Shown: positions 18,301-25,162 of the stretch, one piece after another
How positions within the stretch are numbered: position 1 is the stretch's first letter
Layout of the letters: each line of letters begins with the position of its first letter
Source of the DNA: a virus
IMG/VR virus record: IMGVR_UViG_3300025102_000167
Coordinates: 1-30,866 of that record
Strand: one strand, 5' to 3'
Length of the DNA stretch: 30,866 bases
Program-made: the position numbers and the translations under genes
The notes under the pieces: generated by a model
The model's input: only the letters and a program-made list of their open reading frames with translations
Told to the model about the DNA's origin: nothing
Databases searched by the model: none

Positions 18301-21300
18301 AGGGTAAACATGAAATTGAGTCATTAGTAGAATATGCTAAAAAAATAAAAACTGGAAAGATATTAAAAAAGGATAGAGCTAATGTTAAAAAAATAATACT
18401 TAAAGCTAAGTTGATTGATACTAAACAAACAATTGAACAAGTTGAGGCTAAAAATAGTGAGGTATATAAAAAATTAACAGCTAGCGATAAAAAACAAATG
18501 AGTGATATTGACAATTTTGTCAATAGACGTAATGAAGATGGAACTTTAGTATTACAATCAAACAAAGATTATAGCAATAATGATGAGGCTAGAATAGGTG
18601 TATTTAATGCTTTGAATGCTCCTAATAGTGCATACATGGGTTACTTTACAAATTTAATAAGAGGTGATAAAGACTTTGCTAATTATAGTGATAGTGAAAT
18701 ACAAACAATTGCTGAAGAATTAAGAGACAAAGTATATTTAGATAGGATTGAAAAAAATTATAATCCTAATGTTAATGGTGATGGCACAACATTTAATAGT
18801 TTATTTAGTTTTATATATGGCGATAAAAATGGGCGAGGTGGTAGAGCTGTAAATGTATTCTTACAAATGAAAGAAGACTTTGCTAAAGATCCTACTAAAG
18901 GCGCTTATGAGTTAGCTCCTGAAGTTGAACAAGGCCCAACATTTGATGGTGATAATATAATAGATTATGTAGATCAAACTTTATTAGATAACCAAGGCGA
19001 AATAGATGGGTATACTGACTCAAATGTTAAACAAGTTTTAACTGTAAAACAAAAGCCTGTTATAGATGAAAATGTTGAAGAAGAAGTTAAGCTTTTAGTT
19101 AACTCTATTGTATTTGATGAAAATTTAGATCCTAATAGTAAAGACTATAAAGACATTGTAGAAAAAGTTTATAACACTGTAATGATGCCTATTATAAGAA
19201 AAGCAGTGGGTAAATTTGATAGTTTCTTTGATGAAAATATAGAAAAAATATTTGATCCTAAATTAAAAGTGCTTCCTATACAGTATTTATATCAAGCAGA
19301 AAGATTATCCGATGTTAAAAACTTCGCTGAGTTTGATAAAAGATTAACAACGCAATCAGAAATAAGAAAAGCAAGAGACAATAGAGAAGCTTTTGTAGAA
19401 AATGAAGCACAAGGTGTTGATAGATATAAAAGAAAGAAAGTTAATTTAGATTTCTTAAAAGAATTTTATGGTTATAAGTTAAAAGGTAAAGATTTAACAA
19501 CCACAATAAGGGCAAGAAGAAATGTATTGTTCGGTGTATTAGGCGCGGAAGCAACGTTTGATGCAAAACCTTCTGTACTTGCATTGTCAAATTTAGATGG
19601 CAACAAACAAGCTACAGCATTAAGAAAAGTTGAAAGAGTTGCTGGTATGAAGTTTAGCGAAATACCAACAGATGTTCTTACGCAAATAAGTGCTATCACA
19701 CCTGAATTTGGTTTAGATTTAGATGGTGCTTATGAAGCTATATTAAGTTTAACACAAGTTGCAGGCGTTAAAAACGCTAAAAAGATAATTAACGAAATAG
19801 AAAAAAGTAAAGGACAGATTGGCGAACAGCTTGTAGCTAACCAGTTAGAAAAATTAGGTTTTACAGTTTCAAATAAAGATCAATTAGTTAATCTTCAAAA
19901 AGGTGATTCAGGGCTTGATGTAATAACAGAAGAAGAAATTAATGGTAGTTTAGTTGCTAGCGAAGTTAAAATGCACTTAAAAGATAGATTAGGAAGCGAT
20001 AATAATGCTTTTGACAACTTCCCAAATTTAAATATAGATCCTAAAATTAAAGATGAAATAAAAGCAGTACTCGCGGATCTTGAACAACAGATTGTAGATA
20101 ATCTTAAAAAAGAAGGTTTAGCTGTTATTAAAAGAGGTAAAAATACAATAACAATACCTTATCAAACAAAAGACGGCAAGCCAACAGTTGTTAGAGGTAA
20201 AGAAAAATTAATAGGTGTTACAAGCCAAGCTATTCCAATAGATGGCGGTATTCAAGCTTTTATAGATTTTTATAATGCTAAAGCCGCTAAGAATGGTATT
20301 AAAAGTAAAAAGCTATCTTATTTAATTACTTTTTCACATGGTGTTATATCTATGGATGTAAATCCTCACGGTTTTACAAATGCTAAAAGCGCAGCTACAC
20401 TTTTAAAAGATGCTAAACTTCGTTTACAAGTTGGTTGGTTTTCAACAAACTCTAATAAAGACGCAAACACAAGAACATTAACAAATAGAGCTTATATAGA
20501 ATTAGTTCCAAACACTATACCTAAAGAAACATCTGTATCTGTAAGTCAGTTAAAGAAAAGTGAAACTGTTGTTAATTTAGATAAAGAGATGAACGACATG
20601 ATAGAAAGAAGAAAAGGTATTGAGTCGTTTAAAATATTTAGTAGAGCTAAAGGTAGACAAGTTGGAGAACAAAACTTTAATTACTTAACAAAGAAAGGTG
20701 ATATATTTATACCTCACTCTGCTGAAGACTTAGGCGGGTTTATTTATTCATTTGTTGGTAAAGGAAAACAAGGAGATGCTGATAAACAATTTTTTAAAGA
20801 TCATCTTATAAGACCATACAGCCAAGCTATGATGGCTATAAACAATGAAAGAATGGGTCTAATGGATTCGTTTGACGCTTTAAAAAAGAAAATTTCAGAT
20901 GTACCAAAAAAATTAAAACAAGTGGTACCTGGTGATGTATTCACATATTCACAAGCTGTAAGGGTTTGGATCTGGGATAGTCAAGGTATGGATATACCAG
21001 ATTTATCAAACGCTGATCAAAAGTCTTTAGTTAAAACAGTAAATAATGATTCAGGCTTATTAGAGTTTGCTCAAACATTAATAAAAATAAATAAAGCTGA
21101 AGGTTACCCTCAGCCACAAAACTCATGGCTTGCAGGAAATATCAAAACAGATTTATTTGAAAGTTTAAATAAAGAAAAAAGAAGTAAGCATTTAGAACAG
21201 TGGCAACAAAACGTTGATATTTTATTTTCTGAAAAGAATAAAAATAAAATGAGAGCTGCTTACGGAAATGAATTTGTTGCTAACCTTGAAGGTATATTAG

Positions 21301-22604
21301 AAAGAATGAAGACTGGCCGAAATAGAAAAGCTGGTGGTAGTCCTTTAATTAATGGCTGGTTAGATTGGATTAATGGTTCTGTTGGTGCAATTATGTTTGT
21401 TAACATGCGATCTGCTGTGCTACAAACAATATCTATAGCCAACTACGTAAACTGGAGTGACAACAATATATTAAAAGCAGGTTTAGCATTTGGAAATCAA
21501 AAACAATATTGGGCAGACTTTATTGAAATATTTAATTCTGATTATTTAAAAGAAAGAAGAGGTGGTTTAAAATTAAATGTACAAGAATCTGAATTAGCTG
21601 CGGCAGCAAATAAAGGTGGTGCAAAAGGTGTTGTAAACTTTATATTAAAACAAGGATTTTTACCAACAAGAATAGCAGATAGTTTTGCAATTTCTTCAGG
21701 TGGTGCTAGTTTCTTTAGAAATAGAACAAATACATATATAAAAGAAGGTTTAAATCAAGAGGCTGCGCAGAAAAAAGCTTTTGAAGATTTCATGGAAATA
21801 ACAGAAGAAACTCAGCAATCCTCAAGACCAGACAGAATATCTGCAGAACAAGCAAGTACAATGGGTAGAGTATTACTAGCGTTTGCTAATACACCAATGC
21901 AGTACAACAGAATGATTAAAAGAGCTGGACAAGATTTAATAAATGGTAGAGGTGATTTTAAAACTAATATGTCTAAAATTATTTATTATACTTTCGCGCA
22001 AAACCTTATATTTAACGCATTACAAAAAGCGATATTTGCATTAGGATTTGGTGATGATGAAGTCGATGATGAAGTTAAGAAAAAGAAGTATACACAAATT
22101 TTTGACGGTATGACAGACTCTTTGCTTAGAGGTAATGGTATTAGTGGCCAAGTAGTTATGGCAATTAAAAATACTATACTTAAATATGCTAGAGAAGAAA
22201 AAGTTGAATTAGTGGATGCTTTATACGATTTATCACCACCTATAAATTCTAAAATTAGTAAATTAAACTCAGCAGAATATATATATAAGTATGGTGATAA
22301 AGAGGAAATGAAACAGATAAACTTAAGAAATCCTGCTCTTATGGCGTTTGCTCAGGTTACATCGGCTATATTTAATATACCATTAGATAGAGCAATAAGA
22401 AAAGCAAATAATATAGAATCAGCTATGGCTGAAGGAACAGAAACATGGCAAAGAATAGCCTTATTATTAGGTTGGAACGAATGGGAGTTAGGTGTTGGTC
22501 CACAAGCTGAAAAGGATAAGAAGAAGAAAAACAAAACACCTGATAATATACAGGATCAGATAAGAAAAAGATTAGATAAAAAACTAGAAAAACTAAGACA
22601 ATAA
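15396..22604 (+). CDS. Giant polyvalent internal virion protein with metallopeptidase-like and nuclease-like motifs
   Basis: A 2402-residue protein taking almost a quarter of the window. It opens with a short module (FELNGKTYSVSKLQAAAAKY ... MSYDEYLAVMKEKGL) seen at the start of other phage ejected proteins. Residues about 340-460 include Gly/Ala-rich hydrophobic stretches that may meet membrane. HESDH at 867-871 is an HExxH zinc-peptidase motif, with a later YEEIVVNFLEQ as a possible third-ligand helix. Around 1476-1525, GE..VA..LE.LGF, D1508 and E1523-V-K1525 match the layout of a PD-(D/E)xK nuclease fold. The C-terminal 400 residues (MRSAVLQTISIANYVNWSD ... FANTPMQYNRMIKRAGQDL) resemble the conserved tail of 'large polyvalent proteins' of phages. 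Likely stored in the head and ejected with DNA. Motifs are seen; activity is inferred. Confidence 0.72.
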   Translation: MFELNGKTYSVSKLQAAAAKYNMSYDEYLAVMKEKGLKEINPEPTFVDTSTAEEEEKLSSYQQATQLSADQQKQIDDEYGTEDNPNLTAFFELPKVPIWSFDAPVPGGSNPISNFLFNQVNKNPNRKRVQTKIAEIKEKDKRIIDQEEAQLLVLQDLRKERKAELIGNNEVDYINNTFKRKKTGFMATGRGGGVEIETEFYDKEAQEEYSKIAQKDQEDYSNYFEAQSNYLDNLKADIETTQKELEKIDNEINNGAYDSQIKDGDQYVIINDKRVPVNVYNNYRNLYEQYESRRKSFDAGLKRYTDFFDANKEKFSRNALTIDRLSRDYNYTKKNLIMAGQGFADIGLFFAKGLVSSLPAYKVSNILSSDFRKITKSANEQIDIKWRNYKNEVMSGYAPDVKFKDAFKEGNFLKFAGQEIATQLPIFTFIAATGGAGAAAGLGTTANAVFTASVVGSQSGEKQYGDMTYEEYLSQLDDFKYNDVKYDEGHKLMVSAGVGMAEGAFGILPSFYSLRAAHKVLGGSSGKIVKGSLTSAQYRKNLANYYAQGALIPTVVEPFGEGLTQYTQNLLTDRPAFENVDHAAFSGLMFGVLLNGVPTVGGHMIGQFNDINTKKQIRLNNAKVAKLNAQLLKLDGRTKAAKDLRKIIHDINADSQALIVKTEKIIRDEIDPVEFQTFMDETVKQENLRNTAQAIEASNLPSSTKKSMLEGYQKSFDKATAIKDVIRNQKGQIALLKITNNARYIQLEEQARKNLAQKEATPDALFDEINNLYYREEINKDIKNRKALDKKFEKDRDYKVTRIAAETNKELIEKIEEQGLDITAENIRKLKNGTLNGINVTDNNGNKFEFISIENSVKNSKAGIVSHESDHTVLEQMFGKLSDGAFKNLAIEIQKWTQKNDKNLYSKLFLGGKQQADLTSYEEIVVNFLEQAGLDTFVLKPKGRTFLESIAVGLNFLKKKNYNIDSKRKGKHEIESLVEYAKKIKTGKILKKDRANVKKIILKAKLIDTKQTIEQVEAKNSEVYKKLTASDKKQMSDIDNFVNRRNEDGTLVLQSNKDYSNNDEARIGVFNALNAPNSAYMGYFTNLIRGDKDFANYSDSEIQTIAEELRDKVYLDRIEKNYNPNVNGDGTTFNSLFSFIYGDKNGRGGRAVNVFLQMKEDFAKDPTKGAYELAPEVEQGPTFDGDNIIDYVDQTLLDNQGEIDGYTDSNVKQVLTVKQKPVIDENVEEEVKLLVNSIVFDENLDPNSKDYKDIVEKVYNTVMMPIIRKAVGKFDSFFDENIEKIFDPKLKVLPIQYLYQAERLSDVKNFAEFDKRLTTQSEIRKARDNREAFVENEAQGVDRYKRKKVNLDFLKEFYGYKLKGKDLTTTIRARRNVLFGVLGAEATFDAKPSVLALSNLDGNKQATALRKVERVAGMKFSEIPTDVLTQISAITPEFGLDLDGAYEAILSLTQVAGVKNAKKIINEIEKSKGQIGEQLVANQLEKLGFTVSNKDQLVNLQKGDSGLDVITEEEINGSLVASEVKMHLKDRLGSDNNAFDNFPNLNIDPKIKDEIKAVLADLEQQIVDNLKKEGLAVIKRGKNTITIPYQTKDGKPTVVRGKEKLIGVTSQAIPIDGGIQAFIDFYNAKAAKNGIKSKKLSYLITFSHGVISMDVNPHGFTNAKSAATLLKDAKLRLQVGWFSTNSNKDANTRTLTNRAYIELVPNTIPKETSVSVSQLKKSETVVNLDKEMNDMIERRKGIESFKIFSRAKGRQVGEQNFNYLTKKGDIFIPHSAEDLGGFIYSFVGKGKQGDADKQFFKDHLIRPYSQAMMAINNERMGLMDSFDALKKKISDVPKKLKQVVPGDVFTYSQAVRVWIWDSQGMDIPDLSNADQKSLVKTVNNDSGLLEFAQTLIKINKAEGYPQPQNSWLAGNIKTDLFESLNKEKRSKHLEQWQQNVDILFSEKNKNKMRAAYGNEFVANLEGILERMKTGRNRKAGGSPLINGWLDWINGSVGAIMFVNMRSAVLQTISIANYVNWSDNNILKAGLAFGNQKQYWADFIEIFNSDYLKERRGGLKLNVQESELAAAANKGGAKGVVNFILKQGFLPTRIADSFAISSGGASFFRNRTNTYIKEGLNQEAAQKKAFEDFMEITEETQQSSRPDRISAEQASTMGRVLLAFANTPMQYNRMIKRAGQDLINGRGDFKTNMSKIIYYTFAQNLIFNALQKAIFALGFGDDEVDDEVKKKKYTQIFDGMTDSLLRGNGISGQVVMAIKNTILKYAREEKVELVDALYDLSPPINSKISKLNSAEYIYKYGDKEEMKQINLRNPALMAFAQVTSAIFNIPLDRAIRKANNIESAMAEGTETWQRIALLLGWNEWELGVGPQAEKDKKKKNKTPDNIQDQIRKRLDKKLEKLRQ

Positions 22605-22607
22605 ATT

Positions 22608-22703
22608 ATGCCGTATGTAAGTGCAGCCCAACGTAAAGCAGTCTGGGCATCAAGAAACGAACAAAAAAAGAAAAAGAAAGTTAAACGTAAAAAAAGAAAA
22701 TAA
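22608..22703 (+). CDS. Basic microprotein, 31 residues
   Basis: It starts at an ATG four bases after the giant protein's stop, behind AAATTATG. The sequence begins MPYVSAAQRKAVWASRNEQ and ends in an almost pure Lys/Arg tail. The 'S-x-AQR-x-A' start is a recurring motif of small phage proteins of unknown function. The tail suggests nucleic acid binding. The next ATG follows after two bases (TAATTATG), a spacing typical of the real genes here, which supports it being translated. Confidence 0.6.
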   Translation: MPYVSAAQRKAVWASRNEQKKKKKVKRKKRK

Positions 22704-22705
22704 TT

Positions 22706-22837
22706 ATGGCAAAAGACGCGTGTTATAAAAAAGTAAAGGCAAGGTACAAAGTATTTCCATCTGCATATGCTAGCGGAGCAATTTCTAAATGTAGAAAAGT
22801 GGGTGCTGCTAATTGGGGTAATAAATCAAAAAAATAA
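22706..22837 (+). CDS. Basic microprotein, 43 residues, conserved marine-phage family
   Basis: The sequence MAKDACYKKVKARYKVFPSA followed by YASGAISKCRKVGAANWG is a pattern I recognise from short phage proteins (Cys-Tyr-x-x-Val-Lys ... Pro-Ser-Ala-Tyr-Ala-Ser-Gly ... Cys-Arg-Lys). No function is known to me. Two cysteines (residues 6 and 29) could form a disulfide or bind metal. It is Lys-rich at the C-terminus. It is too short for standard ORF length cutoffs but has a good start context and motif conservation. Confidence 0.75.
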   Translation: MAKDACYKKVKARYKVFPSAYASGAISKCRKVGAANWGNKSKK

Positions 22838-22841
22838 AAAT

Positions 22842-23057
22842 ATGAAAAGTTGTAGAATGCAAATACTAGGACCTGATCCTAATAATCCAAAAAAACCTGC
22901 TAGAATGCCTAGTGATGCTGATAAAAAAGCTGCGATAAAAGGTAAAATAAAAGCGTGTAATGTTAAAAAAGCACAAAAATTAAAACAAGGAGCTAAAGAC
23001 TTATTTAACAAAGGGGTTAAAAAAGTTGAAAATAAAATAAACAAAATAAAAAACTAG
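22842..23057 (+). CDS. Basic microprotein, 71 residues
   Basis: I chose the ATG at 22842 (MKSCRMQILGPDPNNPKKPA). The upstream in-frame ATG at 22767 lies inside the preceding gene and would add a 25-residue extension read in another frame of it. The 22842 start follows that gene's stop by four bases, like its neighbours. The product is Lys/Ala-rich, with two Cys (residues 4 and 39) and a helical, amphipathic Lys-rich C-terminus. No known function. Confidence 0.65.
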   Translation: MKSCRMQILGPDPNNPKKPARMPSDADKKAAIKGKIKACNVKKAQKLKQGAKDLFNKGVKKVENKINKIKN

Positions 23058-23062
23058 AAATT

Positions 23063-23275
23063 ATGCCAGCAAAAACTAATAAACCTCAAATAGGGGACGT
23101 CAAAGAAGAATCATATTTCATGAACAAAGCATATAAAATGGAGGGTAAAGATAAAAAGAATTTTAAACCTCATAAAATGTACTGTAAAAATGGTTCTGTT
23201 CACAATGCTAAAACTTATAAGCAACACTTAGCGCTTAAAAAGAAAGGTTGTGATCATAAGCCCATAAAAAAATAA
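23063..23275 (+). CDS. Basic Cys/His-containing microprotein, 70 residues
   Basis: The product is Lys-rich, with two Cys and several His (KMYCKNGSVHNAKTYKQHL ... KKKGCDHKP). The C...H...H...C-H spacing might bind zinc, but no standard finger pattern is met. Its stop codon shares a base with the start of the next gene (TAATG), so the two are probably coupled. Function unknown. Confidence 0.6.
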   Translation: MPAKTNKPQIGDVKEESYFMNKAYKMEGKDKKNFKPHKMYCKNGSVHNAKTYKQHLALKKKGCDHKPIKK

Positions 23276-23553
23276 TGGCAGTAAGAAAAACTAAAGAAGG
23301 CGCAAATCTTAAACGTTGGTTTAAAGAAAAATGGATTGACGTAAGAACTGGTAAGCCTTGCGGAAGAAAGAAAGGTGATGGCAGAGGCGTACCATATTGT
23401 AGGCCTAGTAAAAGAGTATCTAGTAAAACTGTTAAAACATCTGGTGAAATGTCATCATCTGAAAAAGCAGCTAAGATAAGAGAAAAAAAATCTTTAGGTC
23501 AACCAGCAGGTAAACCAAGAAGAGTAAAAAATGTTAAAAGAAGTAAAAAATAG
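23275..23553 (+). CDS. Basic small protein with WFKEKW...CGR motif, 92 residues
   Basis: It contains LKRWFKEKWIDVRTGKPCGR, then GVPYCRPSKRVSSKT and a Lys/Arg/Ser-rich tail. This block (Trp-Phe-Lys-Glu-Lys-Trp ... Cys-Gly-Arg ... Tyr-Cys-Arg-Pro) recurs in marine phages and giant viruses as a domain of unknown function. The two Cys are 14 residues apart. It closes the run of five basic microproteins; 32 gene-free bases follow before the lysis genes. Confidence 0.75.
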   Translation: MAVRKTKEGANLKRWFKEKWIDVRTGKPCGRKKGDGRGVPYCRPSKRVSSKTVKTSGEMSSSEKAAKIREKKSLGQPAGKPRRVKNVKRSKK

Positions 23554-23585
23554 GTAATTACATATAGTATAGAAACTTAATCGTT

Positions 23586-23870
23586 ATGGCAAACAAAATA
23601 TCAGAAAATACAGAAGTACAACTTGATCTCAAAACGATCGGAATGATCGTAGGCGGAGCTATTGCTTTAGCCGCAACTTATTTTACGTTGCAGGCTGACA
23701 TAGAGCTCGCGAAAGAACTACCTAAACCGGATATATCAAGAACAGAGTTCGATTTAAAAGACGAATTAATTCGTTCGACAATAATTGATATTGATGAAAA
23801 GGTAGACAAAAACGCAGAGAAGCTTGATGACATTGATGAAAAGTTATTCAAGATAATCCAAGAAAAATAA
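23586..23870 (+). CDS. Single-helix membrane protein, candidate holin or inner-membrane spanin
   Basis: A 94-residue protein: a short N-terminal part, one membrane helix (about residues 18-37, MIVGGAIALAATYFTLQADI), then an acidic segment and a C-terminal coiled coil (IDEKVDKNAEKLDDIDEKL). With the N-terminus inside, the coiled coil would lie in the periplasm, as in an Rz-type spanin. A small one-helix protein next to an endolysin may instead be a holin. The position three bases before the secreted thioredoxin-fold gene and near the M15 peptidase supports a lysis role, but the motif evidence does not separate these options. Confidence 0.55.
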   Translation: MANKISENTEVQLDLKTIGMIVGGAIALAATYFTLQADIELAKELPKPDISRTEFDLKDELIRSTIIDIDEKVDKNAEKLDDIDEKLFKIIQEK

Positions 23871-23873
23871 CAT

Positions 23874-24221
23874 ATGAAAAATTTAATCACTTTAATCTTA
23901 TTATTATTTGTATCTATTTCATTTTCACAAGAAATGACAGTGTTATATATGAATTCAAATTGGAATTCAAGAAACGAATGGAAAGATATAGATAATTTAA
24001 AAAGAGCAAAAATCTTAAAAGTAGATTTTGACTCTCAAAAACCAAGTATTAAGCAGGCAATAAGATCAGTACCTGCTGTAATAGTATTAAAAGACGGTAG
24101 ACCAGTTGCAACATGGCAAGCTGATTTAACTATGAAATTAAAAGTACGTTGGGAAGATGTTCAAGATGTGATAGACGGCAAGGTTGTTCCTACATTAAGA
24201 AGAAGAGCATCAACAAATTAA
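23874..24221 (+). CDS. Secreted thioredoxin-fold protein without CxxC
   Basis: A 115-residue protein with a clear Sec signal peptide (residues 1-18, hydrophobic LITLILLLFVS, ending SISFSQ, typical of flavobacteria). The mature part reads like a thioredoxin fold: a first beta strand (MTVLYMNSNWN), a helix, a second strand (AKILKVDFDSQ), and SVPAVIVLKDGR with the conserved cis-proline (residue 67) and the 'LKDG' turn. The position of the usual WCxxC motif holds NSNWNSRN instead, so it should be redox-inactive. It may bind a periplasmic partner or help virion exit or superinfection exclusion. It overlaps nothing, but lies three to four bases from both neighbours. Confidence 0.65.
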   Translation: MKNLITLILLLFVSISFSQEMTVLYMNSNWNSRNEWKDIDNLKRAKILKVDFDSQKPSIKQAIRSVPAVIVLKDGRPVATWQADLTMKLKVRWEDVQDVIDGKVVPTLRRRASTN

Positions 24222-24225
24222 TTAA

Positions 24226-24690
24226 ATGAAAAACATAAGCGAACACGTTACATATAAGGAGGGTGTGTATAGCAATACTGCAATGAGGCTAGGTTTAAAA
24301 AATGAACCTACAGAAGCCCATTTAAGTAACATGGAGTTACTATCAGAAAAAGTATTCGAACCCCTTAGAGTGCACGTAAACGGCCCTATAAAGATCAATT
24401 CGTTCTATCGAGGACCTGAATTGAATAAAGCGATCGGAGGATCGAGTAAATCACAACATTGTAACGGCCAAGCGATGGATATTGACGATACTTATGGCTA
24501 CATGAGTAACGCTGATATGTACGAGTATATAAAGAAAAACTTATCGTTCGATCAAATGATATGGGAATTCGGAACGGATTCTAACCCAGACTGGGTACAT
24601 GTAAGTTACGTAAATGAAGAGGCTAACAGAAATAGATGTTTGCTAGCTTATAAAGATGAAAATAATAAAACAAAATACAAAACTATATAA
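24226..24690 (+). CDS. Peptidase M15-family endolysin (D,D- or L,D-peptidase)
   Basis: A 154-residue protein whose motifs match zinc-dependent M15 peptidases that cut peptidoglycan stem peptides. Seen are INSFYRGPELNKAIGG (substrate-binding arm), SQHCNGQAMDID with H78 and D85, and PDWVHVSY with H125. H78, D85 and H125 are the expected zinc ligands and E114 (IWEFG) may be the catalytic acid. There is no signal peptide, so it needs a holin or similar to reach the cell wall. Its 3' end is one base from the next start. The small size and single catalytic domain are usual for phages of Gram-negative hosts. Confidence 0.85.
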   Translation: MKNISEHVTYKEGVYSNTAMRLGLKNEPTEAHLSNMELLSEKVFEPLRVHVNGPIKINSFYRGPELNKAIGGSSKSQHCNGQAMDIDDTYGYMSNADMYEYIKKNLSFDQMIWEFGTDSNPDWVHVSYVNEEANRNRCLLAYKDENNKTKYKTI

Positions 24691-24691
24691 G

Positions 24692-25162
24692 ATGGCATAC
24701 AAAATGGACCCCACCAAAAAGAAAAATAAAAATGGTGGAATAAACAAAATAGTAAAAGGAATAGCAGAAGCAGGTAAACATTTATTGATTCCTGGCTATT
24801 CAATTATCAAAGGAGCTAATAAAACACTTACAAAGTTAAAGCCCAAACCTGGTATATTACCTAGTATACAGGCATACAAACAGTCACAAGTGGGTGTAAC
24901 CCTTACTAAAACCTTAACTTCTAAGCCAAAGGCAAAAGCAGCAAACTTGGAAAGAAAGAAACCGGTTAAAAACAAAAAATATGCCAGTTCAGTTCAAGTT
25001 TCAGGAGGATCAGGTGTTCAGCCAACTGCTAAGTCTGAACTTCCAAAAGGTAATACTAATATTAAACCAGTTAAGCCTAAAGTAAAAGCGGCTGAGGCTA
25101 AACCTAAAAAGGTAAAAGTCAAAATTAAACACAATAAGACTAAAATTAAAATTAAAAAATGA
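24692..25162 (+). CDS. Lys-rich basic protein with histone-H1-like tail
   Basis: I chose the ATG at 24692, one base after the endolysin stop. An in-frame ATG at 24656 lies inside the endolysin gene. The 156-residue product has a basic N-terminus and a short hydrophobic patch (HLLIPGYSIIKGA). The second half is dominated by Lys, Pro, Ala and Val in repeats such as KPVKPKVKAAEAKPKKVKVK, like histone H1 tails. That suggests DNA or RNA binding, or interaction with acidic polymers. It ends in an ATGA overlap with the lipoprotein gene. Function unknown. Confidence 0.55.
   Translation: MAYKMDPTKKKNKNGGINKIVKGIAEAGKHLLIPGYSIIKGANKTLTKLKPKPGILPSIQAYKQSQVGVTLTKTLTSKPKAKAANLERKKPVKNKKYASSVQVSGGSGVQPTAKSELPKGNTNIKPVKPKVKAAEAKPKKVKVKIKHNKTKIKIKK

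Noticed and set aside
22767-22841. N-terminal extension of the 71-residue microprotein
   Set aside because: The upstream ATG is inside the preceding 43-residue gene; the extension would be that gene read in another frame, and a better start lies at 22842.
24656-24691. Upstream ATG for the Lys-rich basic protein
   Set aside because: It lies inside the endolysin coding region and the 24692 start, one base after the endolysin stop, fits the spacing of neighbours.
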